DNA of 64,000 bases from Pseudomonas cremoris (GTDB taxonomy: Bacteria; Pseudomonadota; Gammaproteobacteria; Pseudomonadales; Pseudomonadaceae): positions 1 through 64,000 of the forward strand of contig NZ_JAAXCY010000010.1 of the NCBI RefSeq assembly GCF_014230465.1, given 5' to 3'. Under the pieces are notes generated by a model. That model made no database searches and had not been told where the DNA came from. It saw only the letters and a list, made by a program, of their open reading frames with translations. The position numbers and the translations under genes are program-made. Positions 1 to 8,994 of this stretch are shown one piece after another (position 1 is the stretch's first letter; the number at the start of each line of letters is the position of its first letter).

Positions 1-1400
1 CGATTCTCATGATCCGTCCACACCACCGAATCACCCGCAACTTCCAACCGATGCGCCAGCGAGTGACTCCAGCCAAACCCCAACCCGCAATCCACTTCCA
101 CCGCACTGGTGCGGTACAACCGGGTCCACTCAAACGGCAAAATCCCGTCCAGCGCACCATCGGTCAGGGTGAGCAATTCCTCCCCGGTCACCATCGACAC
201 CGGACAGCCATTAGTGGCTGTTTTATCCGCACTCAAAGCGGCGTCCCCGTTCTGGTTCTTCCCAGAAACGGGCACATCATCCACAGGCTCTTTGTGCTTC
301 AACACGGCGTTCTGCCGCGCCTTCCAGCGCATCTGCAGGGTGCCTTGCTTCAACCCACCCACTACCCCGCGAACCGCCACCGCCTTGTAGCGATCCACTG
401 CCTGCATAAACTTCGTCAGGATCTTCAGCAACCCCTTAACAAAGCCCACTGCCGCCCCAAGAATCTGCTTGCCATACCTGACCAACCGCAACGTCAAATA
501 CGCCACAGCCGCCGCTGGCAACGCGATGGTCAGCACCACCGCAATCACCAGGTCGATCAATAACGACACCACCAACCCAGCCGCCACCTCGGCAATCTCA
601 CTGGGCGGCAACGCGTCCAGCCACACCATTGCCGTACGCAGTATCAGGAACAACGCCGCCTCATCACTGGCCAGCAGCATCGCCTGCTCCATGACCTTGG
701 GCGCCTCCGTGGCGATTTGCGCGAGCTTGGCCGCCTCGGCTCCCAGCTCTTCGACGTACTTCAACGGGTCTGCCAGAATCGCCTGCACTAGCTTGATGCT
801 GTCCCACACATCACGAATGGCGGCCCAACTGCCGGCCAGTAGACCGCTGCCAATTGCGCTGGCGGTTGATTGCTGCCAATGCGGTTTGAAGCCTTCCCAC
901 TCGTGGCGAAGCCACTGCTCCAGGTCTGCCGTCAGCCCGTCGTAGGACGCAAACAACGCCTCCACCTGTTCCTCAGACACGCCACCTTGAACCCGAACCT
1001 GATAGCGCCCCCCTGCCGCGCAGTGATGCGAACCCTTGCCATATTCATCGAGCATGATCACGGTGGAACTGCCGTCATCGAGCCCGATCACCTCCACCGG
1101 AATCTCGCCGATCGGCACGTCATACGCTGACTCGAACTGGCTCTCGATCTTCAGCTCACCCCCCACCGGGCAACGGGCTACGGTCGAAAAATCAGCATCG
1201 CTCATGCTCACCGACCGCTGCGAATCCCCCGCCCGCAACACCCGATCCATCCCCAGCAACGACGGCATATCCAACGCGTGACTTGCCGAATCCAATGCGT
1301 GCGAATACCAGGCGTTCATCTGCTGGCGATAGATCGCCAGGCTCTGATGAAAACCATCGAGTTCAAATTCGATATGGGTAATGTGGGAAGTGTTGGTCAT
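1..1400 (-). CDS. Rhs-family polymorphic toxin, N-terminal part (runs off left edge)
   Basis: The minus strand is open from an ATG at 1400 to the window edge (466 codons). Around residues 395-450 there is a DUF6531-type Rhs entry motif (GCPVSMVTGEE, then DGILPFEWTRLYR and GLGFGWSHSL). This motif normally begins the long YD-repeat shell of Rhs proteins, which encloses a variable C-terminal toxin. Residues about 275-300 form a hydrophobic membrane segment, preceded by an acidic helical N-terminal region that shows no PAAR motif. GGGAG lies 9 bases upstream of the ATG. Rhs proteins are usually 1400 or more residues, so most of this gene, including the toxin tip and any immunity gene, is outside the window. 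Type VI export is usual for the family, but no secretion gene is visible here. Confidence 0.85.
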   Translation of the reverse strand, partial: MTNTSHITHIEFELDGFHQSLAIYRQQMNAWYSHALDSASHALDMPSLLGMDRVLRAGDSQRSVSMSDADFSTVARCPVGGELKIESQFESAYDVPIGEIPVEVIGLDDGSSTVIMLDEYGKGSHHCAAGGRYQVRVQGGVSEEQVEALFASYDGLTADLEQWLRHEWEGFKPHWQQSTASAIGSGLLAGSWAAIRDVWDSIKLVQAILADPLKYVEELGAEAAKLAQIATEAPKVMEQAMLLASDEAALFLILRTAMVWLDALPPSEIAEVAAGLVVSLLIDLVIAVVLTIALPAAAVAYLTLRLVRYGKQILGAAVGFVKGLLKILTKFMQAVDRYKAVAVRGVVGGLKQGTLQMRWKARQNAVLKHKEPVDDVPVSGKNQNGDAALSADKTATNGCPVSMVTGEELLTLTDGALDGILPFEWTRLYRTSAVEVDCGLGFGWSHSLAHRLEVAGDSVVWTDHEN

Positions 1401-1471
1401 CCTTGACGGCTCCCGGCAGGAGCAGCGTCTAAAAGGACCCGATCAACAAAAGCACTCACAAGAAAAACCAT

Positions 1472-1514
1472 CTGCAATCCCTCGCACTGTGTATTCAGGC
1501 GAGGGACTTTGCAG
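1472..1514. other. Long inverted repeat upstream of the Rhs gene
   Basis: CTGCAA-T-CCCTCGC pairs with GCGAGGG-AC-TTTGCAG around a loop of about 13 bases, in the 180-base gap between the Rhs start and the end of the LysE-type gene. No T-run follows on either strand, so a classical terminator is not supported. It could be a regulatory hairpin or operator of the Rhs promoter. Confidence 0.4.
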
Positions 1515-1582
1515 AGGTTGTCAGGGCAGGGGAGTAGAGCTTATCTGGCGGTTATGTGGGAAATATCAACGGCTATCGTCCT

Positions 1583-2197
1583 TCAACGCTGGGCGAACGC
1601 GAGGTTCAATCCCAGTCCCGCAAACGCGGCCGCAAAACTACGGCGTAGCCAGTTTTGGACCCGTGGCGATTCGATTACCGCGCGACGAAACACATTGGCC
1701 AGCAGGCCATACGCCACGAACACCGCAAACGTCATCGCCATGAACACGCCACTGAGCACCAGCATTTGCACGCCAGGTGCCGTGCTGCCCGGTGTGACGA
1801 ACTGTGGAAGGAAGGCGAGGAAGAAAATGGTCAGCTTGGGGTTCAGGATATTCATCAGCAGGCCACGCAATAAAAGGCTGCGCGCGGTGGCGACGGTCGG
1901 TGTGTCACTGACGGCAAACGCCGAACGATCCCGCCAGGTGGCGTACGCCACGTACAACAGATAGGCGACGCCTGCGTACTTGAGCATGTCAAACGCCAAG
2001 GCACTGGTGTGCAGCAGCGCGGACAGGCCAAGAATCGACGCCAGCAAGTGCGGGATGATCCCGGCGGTGCAGCCCAGTGCGGCAAATACGCTGGCGCGTT
2101 TGCCCGCGGTGAGGCCGGTGGACACGGTAAAGATCACGCCGGTGCCGGGAATCAATACGACGATCAGGCAGGTAACGAGGAAGTTTAGACTGAGCAT
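1583..2197 (-). CDS. LysE/RhtB-family amino-acid exporter
   Basis: Inner-membrane translocator of 204 aa with the family layout of about six hydrophobic segments. The N-terminal IPGTGVIFTVSTGL and central GLLMNILNPKLTIFFLAFLPQ stretches are the LysE/RhtB signature regions. Members export amino acids or homoserine lactones with proton antiport; the substrate cannot be read from sequence. I chose the ATG at 2197 because GGAG lies 10 bases upstream. An in-frame TTG nine bases earlier sits too close to that GGAG. The gene stands alone, transcribed toward the Rhs promoter. Confidence 0.85.
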   Translation of the reverse strand: MLSLNFLVTCLIVVLIPGTGVIFTVSTGLTAGKRASVFAALGCTAGIIPHLLASILGLSALLHTSALAFDMLKYAGVAYLLYVAYATWRDRSAFAVSDTPTVATARSLLLRGLLMNILNPKLTIFFLAFLPQFVTPGSTAPGVQMLVLSGVFMAMTFAVFVAYGLLANVFRRAVIESPRVQNWLRRSFAAAFAGLGLNLAFAQR

Positions 2198-2343
2198 TGC
2201 ATTCAAACTCCGTGTACGAATGGTGGTTGAACGATCCTGTCACGTTTGGTTGCGACTAGAAAGGCCAGCGGGTGGGCGAACGCTGGTTAGACTTACCGGT
2301 CGATATCTGCAATGCCTGGCCCGTCGTCACCCAAGGAAACCCC

Positions 2344-3429
2344 ATGCCGCTAAGCCGCTTGTTACTGTGCCTCGCCCCGTTGCTGGTAGTGGCCGGTTGC
2401 TCCACTACACGTGGCCCGCAACAGCCGGAACGCAGTGAAACCGAGGTGAAGGCTCAGATCGTGCGCCTATTGCCCGCAACGGTGGCCGACCGAAGTGGCT
2501 GGGCCCAGGACATCTACACCGCGCTCGATGCCCAGAAAATCTACCCCAGTACCGAAAACATCTGCGCCGTGCTGGCGGTGACGGAGCAGGAGTCCACCTA
2601 CCAGGTTGATCCGCCTGTGCCGAACATGGGCAAGATCGCCCAGGACGAAATGCTGCGCCGCGCTGCCAAGGTGTATGTACCGGCGGTGGTGGTGCGTACC
2701 ACTCTGCAATTGCGTTCGCCCACCGGAAAAACCTATGCCGAGCGGCTAAACGCGGCGCGCACCGAAAAAGATCTAAGCGGCATCTTCGACGACTTCATCA
2801 GCATGGTGCCGCTGGGCAATACCTTGTTTGGTGGATTTAACCCAGTGCACACTGCCGGCCCGATGCAAGTCAGCATCGACTTTGCACAGAAGCAGGCGCG
2901 GGGTTATCCCTACACGGTGGACGGCACGATCCGACGTGAAGTCTTCACCCGTCGCGGCGGAATGTACTTCGGTATCGCCCATTTGCTGGGTTACCCGGTG
3001 AACTACGATCAGCCGCTGTATCGCTTCGCCGACTTCAATGCCGGTTGGTACGCCAGTCGCAACGCAGCGTTCCAGGCAGCGGTCAGTCGTATCACGGGCA
3101 CCGAATTGGCGCTGGATGGCGACTTGATTCGCTACGGTTCACTGCTGCCTGGCACCACCGAGCTGGCGGTACGCTCCCTGGGGCCTAAGTTGGACATGCG
3201 CAACCCGAGCATCCGCAGCCAGTTGGAGCAGGGCGAGCAGTTGGACTTTGAAGAGACCACCCTCTACAAACGCGTATTCGCGCTGGCCGATAAGGCTGCC
3301 GGTAAGCCGATGCCACGGGCGATTCTGCCGGGCATCGTGCTCAAGAGTCCGAAGATTACCCGCAACCTGACCACGGCATGGTTTGCCAAACGCGTGGATG
3401 AGCGCTACCAGCGTTGTATGAAGCGCTGA
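2344..3429 (+). CDS. DUF1615 outer-membrane lipoprotein
   Basis: Predicted lipoprotein of 361 aa. A hydrophobic signal (residues 2-18) ends in the lipobox VVAGC with lipidated Cys19, followed by Ser, which favours outer-membrane sorting. The body matches my memory of the DUF1615 family, which is conserved in proteobacteria and has no proven function. Recognisable stretches include AVLAVTEQESTYQVDP near residue 80, with a lysozyme-like E-S context. Start chosen at 2344 because AAGGAAA is well placed and the lipobox follows at the right distance; an in-frame start further upstream would bury the signal peptide. Its TGA stop directly abuts the stop of the convergent DUF4349 gene. Confidence 0.8.
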   Translation: MPLSRLLLCLAPLLVVAGCSTTRGPQQPERSETEVKAQIVRLLPATVADRSGWAQDIYTALDAQKIYPSTENICAVLAVTEQESTYQVDPPVPNMGKIAQDEMLRRAAKVYVPAVVVRTTLQLRSPTGKTYAERLNAARTEKDLSGIFDDFISMVPLGNTLFGGFNPVHTAGPMQVSIDFAQKQARGYPYTVDGTIRREVFTRRGGMYFGIAHLLGYPVNYDQPLYRFADFNAGWYASRNAAFQAAVSRITGTELALDGDLIRYGSLLPGTTELAVRSLGPKLDMRNPSIRSQLEQGEQLDFEETTLYKRVFALADKAAGKPMPRAILPGIVLKSPKITRNLTTAWFAKRVDERYQRCMKR

Positions 3430-4215
3430 TCAGGGGCGGCGCTTGATGAACCGACGCCACAGCCACATCCACAGCCATACCACCGGGAAGGCCAGGATCA
3501 CAAACGGCAGTACATAGCTGGAGCGTTCCAGGGCGTCTGCAGTGCCGTTCACCAAGTTGTCGCCGAGGTTGCTGAACATACGGCTGAACCGCGACGGCTG
3601 GTTCGCACCATCGGAGGAGCGGAAGTTCAGGGTCACGCGGTTGGTGTCGAGACGACGTTGTTGGTTGGCGGCGATTTGCGCCAGTTCCTGCAGCTCGTTT
3701 TCGATGGCGGCCTGCTCCTTGCTCAAGGCGATCAGGTCGCTGACGGTGATGTCCTTGCGTTTGGCCAGTTCGTCCAGGCGTTGTTGCTGGGCTTGCAGGC
3801 GATCCTGGCGGCGGCGTACATCGGCGACGGCATCGGCCAGGTCTTCAGCAGTGGTGATGCGTTGGCCAAGCTTTCCACCTTCGGCGGCCATCGCAACCAT
3901 CGGCTCTACACCCGTTGGAGCGATGCGCAGGATGATCTCGCCACCGTTGCCGTCTTCGGTAATGCCCAGGATATTGCAGGCGCCAAAGCGTGCGGTTTCG
4001 CAGGCTTCGCGGGTAGCCTGCATACGCGGCGCGATCAGTGCGCCGGGCAGGGCCAGGGTCAGTTCATGTTCATAGGCCAGTTGCGCGCCGGCCCGGCTTT
4101 GTTCGCCGTTGATCACCCGGGCGCGCGAGTGGTCCTTGGGTGAGCACCCTGCAATGGCCAGGGCTACCAGCAAGCACAAGAGATAAGATTTCGGTTTGCC
4201 GTCCAGATGGCGCAT
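3430..4215 (-). CDS. DUF4349 lipoprotein with coiled coil and C-terminal membrane anchor
   Basis: Predicted 261-aa lipoprotein: signal peptide ending AIAGC (Cys24), then a DUF4349-like core. A strongly coiled-coil region follows (repeated QDRLQAQQQRLDELAKRKD-type heptads, about residues 130-200). The C-terminal membrane helix (about 235-255) is followed by a basic tail, WRRFIKRRP. Being anchored by both a lipid and a helix is typical of DUF4349 proteins, whose role is unknown. The ATG at 4215 has AAGGAA upstream; the longer open frame upstream adds residues unlike the family. It converges on the DUF1615 gene with adjacent stop codons (TGATCA). Confidence 0.8.
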   Translation of the reverse strand: MRHLDGKPKSYLLCLLVALAIAGCSPKDHSRARVINGEQSRAGAQLAYEHELTLALPGALIAPRMQATREACETARFGACNILGITEDGNGGEIILRIAPTGVEPMVAMAAEGGKLGQRITTAEDLADAVADVRRRQDRLQAQQQRLDELAKRKDITVSDLIALSKEQAAIENELQELAQIAANQQRRLDTNRVTLNFRSSDGANQPSRFSRMFSNLGDNLVNGTADALERSSYVLPFVILAFPVVWLWMWLWRRFIKRRP

Positions 4216-4371
4216 TGCGGTTCCTTGGGAGTGCGGGAAAATTTGACGGCGATTAAAGCGGGTCTGGCGGATTAACGCAAAGCATCGCGGGGGATTTGTG
4301 CGGATGATGGTGATGGCTGGTTCAGAGAGGCTGGAGTACACCTCAAGCCTGACTCCAAGGAAGAACTTGCC

Positions 4372-4794
4372 ATGATCACCCACGCCGTTCCAGAAGGTTT
4401 TGTTTCTCTCCCTCGCAGCAGCCCGCTTCTCGATTTGTTAGGTCCGGCGTATTGCCGGGGTGAGGGCTTGCAACTGGAAATTGGCCTGCGCGCCGACAAC
4501 CGTCATGCCAATGGGCGCGGCACCGTGCATGGCGGGGTGCTGGCGACGTTGGCGGATATCGGCATGGGTTATGCGATGGCCTTCTCCAGCGAGCCGCCGC
4601 TGCCATTGATTACCGCCAGCATGACCTTGGATTACCTGGGCGCGGTGCAGGTGGGGGAGTGGATTGTGGTGCGCTTGGAACATCACAAGCGCGGTCGGCA
4701 GATGGCGTTTGCCACGGTGAGTTTGCAGGTGGGGGAGAAGGTGGTGGCGCGGGCGAATGCGGTGTTTGCGGTGCCGCAATTTGACAGGCAATGA
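4372..4794 (+). CDS. PaaI-type hotdog thioesterase
   Basis: A 140-aa hotdog-fold protein of the PaaI/YdiI class, which hydrolyses acyl-CoA thioesters in the cytoplasm. The signature NGRGTVHGGVLATLADIGMG (about residues 44-63) contains the HGG motif and the acidic residue expected of the active site. SD AAGGAAG precedes the ATG at good spacing. It is followed by a REPIN and then the convergent thiolase operon, so it seems monocistronic. The acyl substrate is not predictable. Confidence 0.85.
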   Translation: MITHAVPEGFVSLPRSSPLLDLLGPAYCRGEGLQLEIGLRADNRHANGRGTVHGGVLATLADIGMGYAMAFSSEPPLPLITASMTLDYLGAVQVGEWIVVRLEHHKRGRQMAFATVSLQVGEKVVARANAVFAVPQFDRQ

Positions 4795-4803
4795 ATATCA
4801 AAG

Positions 4804-4891
4804 CTGGGAGCGGGCTCGCTCGCGAATGCGGTGGGTCAGTCACTGAATGTGTTTCTGACACACCGCATTCGCGAGCAAGCCCGCTCCCACA
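4804..4891. repeat. REPIN (paired REP elements)
   Basis: Two inverted REP copies, CTGGGAGCGGGCTCGCTCGC and its complement ending GCAAGCCCGCTCCCACA, flank a short variable spacer. They can fold into one long hairpin. This is the common P. fluorescens REP family and it recurs at 9489, 17516, 45209 and 49472. Such elements are mobilised by RAYT transposases; no RAYT gene is in the window. Confidence 0.9.
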
Positions 4892-4924
4892 TTCGAACTG
4901 TGTTTTTCAAAAAGGACGCATAAA

Positions 4925-4958
4925 GAAAAAGCCCGGTTTTCGTGGAACCGGGCCTTTT
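4925..4958 (-). terminator. Bidirectional Rho-independent terminator of the thiolase operon
   Basis: GCCCGGTT (4931-4938) pairs with AACCGGGC (4946-4953). A-rich and T-rich flanks give a T-run on both strands, strongest downstream of the thiolase stop on the minus strand. Confidence 0.85.
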
Positions 4959-4975
4959 CCGTGTTGCTCTTTTAA

Positions 4976-6157
4976 TCAGTTGCGTTCGAGGGCGAGGGCC
5001 ACGCCTTGACCGCCGCCGATGCACAGGGTGGCGAGGCCTTTCTTGGCGTCGCGCTTGATCATTTCGTGCAGCAGGGTCACCAGCACGCGGCAGCCTGACG
5101 CGCCGATAGGGTGGCCGATGGCAATGGCGCCGCCGTTGACGTTGACTTTGTCCGCGTCCCACTCCAGCTCTTTGCCCACCGCCAAGGATTGTGCGGCGAA
5201 GGCTTCGTTGGCTTCGATCAGGTCCAGGTCGCCCAGGTTCCAACCGGCCTTGTCCAGGCAGCGACGGGTGGCCGAGACCGGGCCGATGCCCATGATTGCG
5301 GGGTCAACGCCGGCATTGGCGTAGCTGGCGATGCGTGCCAGCACCGGCAGGCCGAGTGCCTTGGCTTTGTCGGCGCTCATCAGCAGCACGGCGGCGGCGC
5401 CGTCATTGAGGCTGGAAGCGTTGCCGGCGGTGACGCTGCCGTCTTTCTTGAAGGCCGGTTTCAACTTGGCCAGGGACTCGGCGGTGGTGCCTGCGCGAGG
5501 TTGTTCATCCACGGCGAAGGCCACTGGATCGCCTTTGCGCTGCGGAATCAGGATAGGGGTGATCTCGTCGACAAACCGACCCGCTTCGATGGCCGCCGTG
5601 GCCTTTTGCTGGGACGCAGCGGCGAACGCATCCTGGGCTTCACGGCTGATACCGTATTTGTCTACCAGGTTCTCGGCGGTGATGCCCATGTGGTAGTCGT
5701 TGAACGCATCCCACAGGCCGTCGGTGATCATGCTGTCGATCATCTTGGCGTGGCCCATGCGCAAACCGGTGCGCGCTGCTGGCAACACATACGGGGCCAG
5801 GCTCATGTTTTCCATGCCGCCAGCGATGATCACCTCGGCATCGCCGCAGCGAATGGCTTGGGCGCCCAGGTGCAGGGCCTTGAGGCCCGAGCCGCAAACC
5901 TTGTTCAAGGTCAGGCTGGGGACCGCGTGTGGCAGGCCGGCAAGGATCGACGCCTGGCGCGCCGGGTTCTGGCCGCTGCCTGCGGTAAGTACTTGGCCGA
6001 GAATCACTTCATCGACTTGTGCCGGGTCCAGGCCCGTCTGCTCCAGCAGGCGGCGGATCACAGCAGCGCCCAATTCCGGTGCCGGGATATTCGCCAGCGA
6101 ACCCTGGAAGCTGCCCACGGCGGTGCGGGTGGCAGCAACAATCACGACGTCTTGCAT
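4976..6157 (-). CDS. atoB: Acetyl-CoA acetyltransferase (thiolase)
   Basis: Biosynthetic/degradative thiolase, 393 aa, interconverting acetoacetyl-CoA plus CoA and two acetyl-CoA. The nucleophile is Cys88 in [13 protein letters not shown]. The C-terminal catalytic motifs [17 protein letters not shown] (His) and CIGGGQG (Cys) are intact, as is the NEAF motif. It is the last gene of a three-gene operon, 11 bases after the CoA-transferase beta subunit, so acetoacetate is activated and then cleaved. Start at 6157 has GAGGA 8 bases upstream. The atoB assignment rests on this context and is otherwise generic. Confidence 0.9.
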   Translation of the reverse strand: MQDVVIVAATRTAVGSFQGSLANIPAPELGAAVIRRLLEQTGLDPAQVDEVILGQVLTAGSGQNPARQASILAGLPHAVPSLTLNKVCGSGLKALHLGAQAIRCGDAEVIIAGGMENMSLAPYVLPAARTGLRMGHAKMIDSMITDGLWDAFNDYHMGITAENLVDKYGISREAQDAFAAASQQKATAAIEAGRFVDEITPILIPQRKGDPVAFAVDEQPRAGTTAESLAKLKPAFKKDGSVTAGNASSLNDGAAAVLLMSADKAKALGLPVLARIASYANAGVDPAIMGIGPVSATRRCLDKAGWNLGDLDLIEANEAFAAQSLAVGKELEWDADKVNVNGGAIAIGHPIGASGCRVLVTLLHEMIKRDAKKGLATLCIGGGQGVALALERN

Positions 6158-6168
6158 GGAATCTGTCC

Positions 6169-6828
6169 TCACTGGAAGTGCATTTCTGGAACGTGGTCCG
6201 GGACGATCAGTTTACCGGCGGTCTTGCTCACAATCTCTTCAACGCTGACGCCAGGTGCGCGTTCCTTGAGGACAAAAGCGCCATTTTCGATTTCCAGGTA
6301 CGCAAGGTCGGTCAGTACGCGCTTGATGCAGTTGGCGCCGGTCAGTGGCAGGCTGCATTGGCTGAGCAACTTGGACTCGCCGTCCTTGGACGCGTGGGTC
6401 ATGATCACGATGATGTTTTCTGCACCGGCCACCAGGTCCATGGCGCCGCCCATGCCTTTTACCAGCTTGCCGGGGATCATCCACGAAGCGATGTTGCCGT
6501 GTACGTCCACCTCAAATGCGCCCAGCACGGTGAGGTCGACGTGGCCGCCGCGAATCATCGCGAAGGACTCGGCGGAGGAGAAGATCGACGCACCGACGCG
6601 TGCGGTGACGGTCTGTTTGCCGGCGTTGATCATGTCGGCATCGATGGTGTCTTCGGTAGGAAACGGTCCCATGCCCAGCAGGCCGTTTTCCGATTGCAGC
6701 ATCACTTCCATGCCTTCGGGAATGTAGTTGGCCACCAGGGTCGGGATGCCGATGCCGAGGTTGACGTAGAAACCGTCCTGCATTTCGCGGGCGACGCGTT
6801 GAGCCATTTGTTCGCGGGTAAGAGCCAT
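6169..6828 (-). CDS. atoA: 3-oxoacid/acetoacetate CoA-transferase subunit B
   Basis: Beta subunit (219 aa) of a two-subunit 3-oxoacid CoA-transferase. The catalytic glutamate that forms the glutamyl-CoA thioester is Glu47, in the family motif [10 protein letters not shown]. With the A subunit it transfers CoA from succinyl- or acetyl-CoA to acetoacetate, feeding the thiolase downstream. The leader at 6841-6848 reads AACAATAA and overlaps the SD (AGAGGAAA), as expected of an Hfq/Crc-repressed gene. The choice between atoA and scoB cannot be made from sequence alone. Confidence 0.9.
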   Translation of the reverse strand: MALTREQMAQRVAREMQDGFYVNLGIGIPTLVANYIPEGMEVMLQSENGLLGMGPFPTEDTIDADMINAGKQTVTARVGASIFSSAESFAMIRGGHVDLTVLGAFEVDVHGNIASWMIPGKLVKGMGGAMDLVAGAENIIVIMTHASKDGESKLLSQCSLPLTGANCIKRVLTDLAYLEIENGAFVLKERAPGVSVEEIVSKTAGKLIVPDHVPEMHFQ

Positions 6829-6840
6829 GTGTGTTTCCTC

Positions 6841-6848
6841 TTATTGTT
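6841..6848 (-). promoter_or_regulatory. Candidate Hfq/Crc (catabolite repression) site, atoA
   Basis: AACAATAA on the transcript matches AAnAAnAA and overlaps the ribosome-binding site of the CoA-transferase B gene. Assigned by motif only. Confidence 0.45.
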
Positions 6849-6863
6849 CGGGCTGGAGGCGGA

Positions 6864-7562
6864 TTATTTGCGGACGGTGCGCTGTTCGATGCGCTTCTCG
6901 AAGGTGCCGCAGATGATCCGGTCGACGTAGATGCCAGGGGTGTGGATCTGCGCCGGGTCCAGCTCGCCCGGTTCGACGATTTCCTCGACTTCGACCACGG
7001 TGATCTTGCCGGCGGTGGCGGCCAGCGGGTTGAAGTTCTGGGCGGTGTGGCGGTAGATCACGTTGCCGAAGTGGTCGGCTTTCCAGCCTTTGACGATGGC
7101 GAAGTCGCCGGTGATGGATTCTTCCATCAGGTACGGACGGCCGTTGAATTCGCGGGTTTCCTTGCCTTCGGCCACTGGAGTGCCTACGCCGGTAGCGGTG
7201 AAGAAGGCCGGGATGCCGGCACCGCCTGCGCGCATTTTTTCGGCCAGGGTGCCTTGGGGAGTCAGTACCACTTCGATTTCGCCGCTGAGCAATTGCTTTT
7301 CGAACAGGGCGTTTTCACCGACGTAGGAAGCGATCACTTTGCTGATCTGCTTTTCTTCCAGCAGTACGCCAAGGCCAAAACCGTCGACGCCGCAGTTATT
7401 GGAAACCACGGTCAAGTCGCGGGTGCCTTTGCGCTTGATCTCGGCGATAAGGTTTTCTGGAATACCGCACAGGCCAAAACCACCGGAGAGCACGGTCATG
7501 CCGTCTTCCAGGCCTGCCAGCGCTTCTTCATAGGACGCTACGCGTTTATCGAAACCTGCCAT
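6864..7562 (-). CDS. atoD: 3-oxoacid/acetoacetate CoA-transferase subunit A
   Basis: Alpha subunit (232 aa), first gene of the operon. It carries the family motif [16 protein letters not shown] near residues 26-41, which binds CoA, and the internal [11 protein letters not shown] stretch typical of the ScoA/AtoD class. I chose ATG 7562, 5 bases after GAGG, over an in-frame GTG at 7568 that lies inside the SD. A LysR gene is divergent across a 133-base intergenic region and probably regulates the operon. Confidence 0.9.
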   Translation of the reverse strand: MAGFDKRVASYEEALAGLEDGMTVLSGGFGLCGIPENLIAEIKRKGTRDLTVVSNNCGVDGFGLGVLLEEKQISKVIASYVGENALFEKQLLSGEIEVVLTPQGTLAEKMRAGGAGIPAFFTATGVGTPVAEGKETREFNGRPYLMEESITGDFAIVKGWKADHFGNVIYRHTAQNFNPLAATAGKITVVEVEEIVEPGELDPAQIHTPGIYVDRIICGTFEKRIEQRTVRK

Positions 7563-7695
7563 ATGCACCTCTTTTATTGTATGTGGTCCAGCCAGTGAAC
7601 CGAGTGTTGCGCTGACGGATTGATTTGTTAAGTTGTTTTTTTAGGTTGATTGATTTAAAAAACAGCATAGTTGTCTAGCCGCTTGGAGTCGCCTC
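7563..7695. promoter_or_regulatory. Divergent promoter region, CoA-transferase operon / LysR
   Basis: AT-rich spacer between divergently oriented genes, with several T-N11-A candidates (TTGATTTGTTAAG, TTGATTGATTTAA) of the sort bound by LysR regulators. The exact operator cannot be fixed by eye. Confidence 0.4.
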
Positions 7696-8601
7696 ATGAC
7701 AGTTAAACAGATGCGGGCCTTTCTCGCCGTGGCCCAGAGCCTCAGTTTTGCCGCTGCCTGCGAACGCCTGCACCTCTCGCAATCTGCATTGAGCCTCACT
7801 ATCAAGGGCCTGGAAGAAGGCCTGGGCGGGCGCTTGTTCAGCCGCAATACGCGCAACGTTGCGCTCACGCCAGAAGGTGAATCCTTACTGCCCCTGGCGC
7901 GCCGATTGATTGCCGATTGGGATAACACCGAAGATGAACTGCGCCAGCGCTTCACCCTGCAACGCGGGCGGGTAACGGTAGCGGCGATGCCATCCTTCGC
8001 CGGTAACTTGTTGCCGCCGATCCTGAAGATATTCCGTGCGCGTTACCCTCAGGTGAATGTGACCGTGCATGACCTGATCAACGAGCAGGTCATGGAGATG
8101 GTGCGTGACCGGCAGGTTGAGCTGGGTGTGGCGTTCGAGCCATCGGAAGGTTCGTCGCTGGCGTTCACGCCGTTGTACCTGGATCGCTTCATTGCCGTGG
8201 TGCCGGGTGATTCTCCGCTGGCGGAGCGTGCCGAGATTGATTGGAAAACCCTATTGGAGCAGCCGTTCATCACCTTGCAGCGACCGTCCACGGTGCGGGT
8301 GATGTTGGAGGAACACTTGGGCGCGTTGCAGGTGAAGTTGCCGGTGGCACTGGAAAGCCATCAATTGGCGACGGTAGGCAAGATGGTAGCCAGTGGGCTG
8401 GGCGTCAGTGCCGTACCCGCGTTATGCGCCCGTCAGATGGAAGAGGCAGGCGCCCATTGCATCACCTTGCGCGACCCGGTGATCGAACGTCCGATTGGTG
8501 TGTTGACCAAGCCGGGTCATGAGTTGTCGGCGGCGGCGCAGGTGCTGTTTGATATTTTTCGCGATGAAGCCGCGAAAGGGCGTTTTCCCGCGTTGTTATG
8601 A
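7696..8601 (+). CDS. LysR-family regulator divergent from CoA-transferase operon
   Basis: A 301-aa LysR-type regulator. The N-terminal winged HTH is intact (MTVKQMRAFLAVAQ, then SFAAACERLHLSQSALSLTIKGLEEGLGGRLF, residues about 1-60). A periplasmic-binding-protein-like effector domain follows from about residue 90. SD GGAG is 7 bases before the ATG. Divergent placement suggests that it senses a short-chain acid or CoA ester and controls the three-gene operon. The downstream terminator is shared with the convergent gene at 8665. Confidence 0.9.
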   Translation: MTVKQMRAFLAVAQSLSFAAACERLHLSQSALSLTIKGLEEGLGGRLFSRNTRNVALTPEGESLLPLARRLIADWDNTEDELRQRFTLQRGRVTVAAMPSFAGNLLPPILKIFRARYPQVNVTVHDLINEQVMEMVRDRQVELGVAFEPSEGSSLAFTPLYLDRFIAVVPGDSPLAERAEIDWKTLLEQPFITLQRPSTVRVMLEEHLGALQVKLPVALESHQLATVGKMVASGLGVSAVPALCARQMEEAGAHCITLRDPVIERPIGVLTKPGHELSAAAQVLFDIFRDEAAKGRFPALL

Positions 8602-8612
8602 AAGCAGGCATT

Positions 8613-8648
8613 AAAAAACCCGCTCGAAATAAACGAGCGGGCTTAAAT
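8613..8648. terminator. Bidirectional terminator between LysR gene and hypothetical gene
   Basis: CCCGCTCG (8619-8626) pairs with CGAGCGGG (8634-8641) around an AT loop. The left flank is ATTAAAAAA and the right flank is CTTAAAT, so it works best for the minus-strand gene. Confidence 0.8.
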
Positions 8649-8664
8649 GTTTAATGCTCAGGTA

Positions 8665-8994
8665 TTAGCAGTATCTATCAATCACTTTAACGTGCGATTG
8701 GCCACGCAGGCTCTGCCATTCGGTATTCAGTGTATGAAAGACTTGCTCAATGAAGTTGCGATCAGCCGCAGCCTTCTTGCCGACATAACCCTGGCCACGG
8801 CGGTACACCTTCAGGCGCGCTGCCAGCTCACGGTTATTACGGTCAAACTCGGCTTCTTCGGTATTGGGCGCCAGGCAGTCAAGTTGCACTTCGCCCGATT
8901 TACCAATCCACAGGATATGGTCGTCGAGTGTGTCTTTCTGCGCTGCGAACATCTCAGCCAATTCGTCGATAGTTGGTTGGTTGTTCAGATTCAT
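8665..8994 (-). CDS. Conserved hypothetical protein, 109 aa
   Basis: A small soluble acidic/helical protein with a clear SD (AAGGGGC, 6 bases before ATG 8994) and its own terminator, so it is probably expressed. I do not recognise a domain. Visible features are the amphipathic N-terminus TIDELAEMFAAQKDTLDDHILWI, a central basic patch around RLKVYRRGQGYVGKKAAADR, and two cysteines (the last residue is Cys). It has no signal peptide and no membrane segment. It is preceded by a 500-base region without coding potential. Confidence 0.65.
   Translation of the reverse strand: MNLNNQPTIDELAEMFAAQKDTLDDHILWIGKSGEVQLDCLAPNTEEAEFDRNNRELAARLKVYRRGQGYVGKKAAADRNFIEQVFHTLNTEWQSLRGQSHVKVIDRYC

Noticed and set aside
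5111..6727. Long open frame on the plus strand (over 500 codons) across the thiolase and CoA-transferase genes
   Set aside because: It is antisense to two clear enzymes with intact active sites; high GC at third positions creates such frames. No SD and no recognisable domain.
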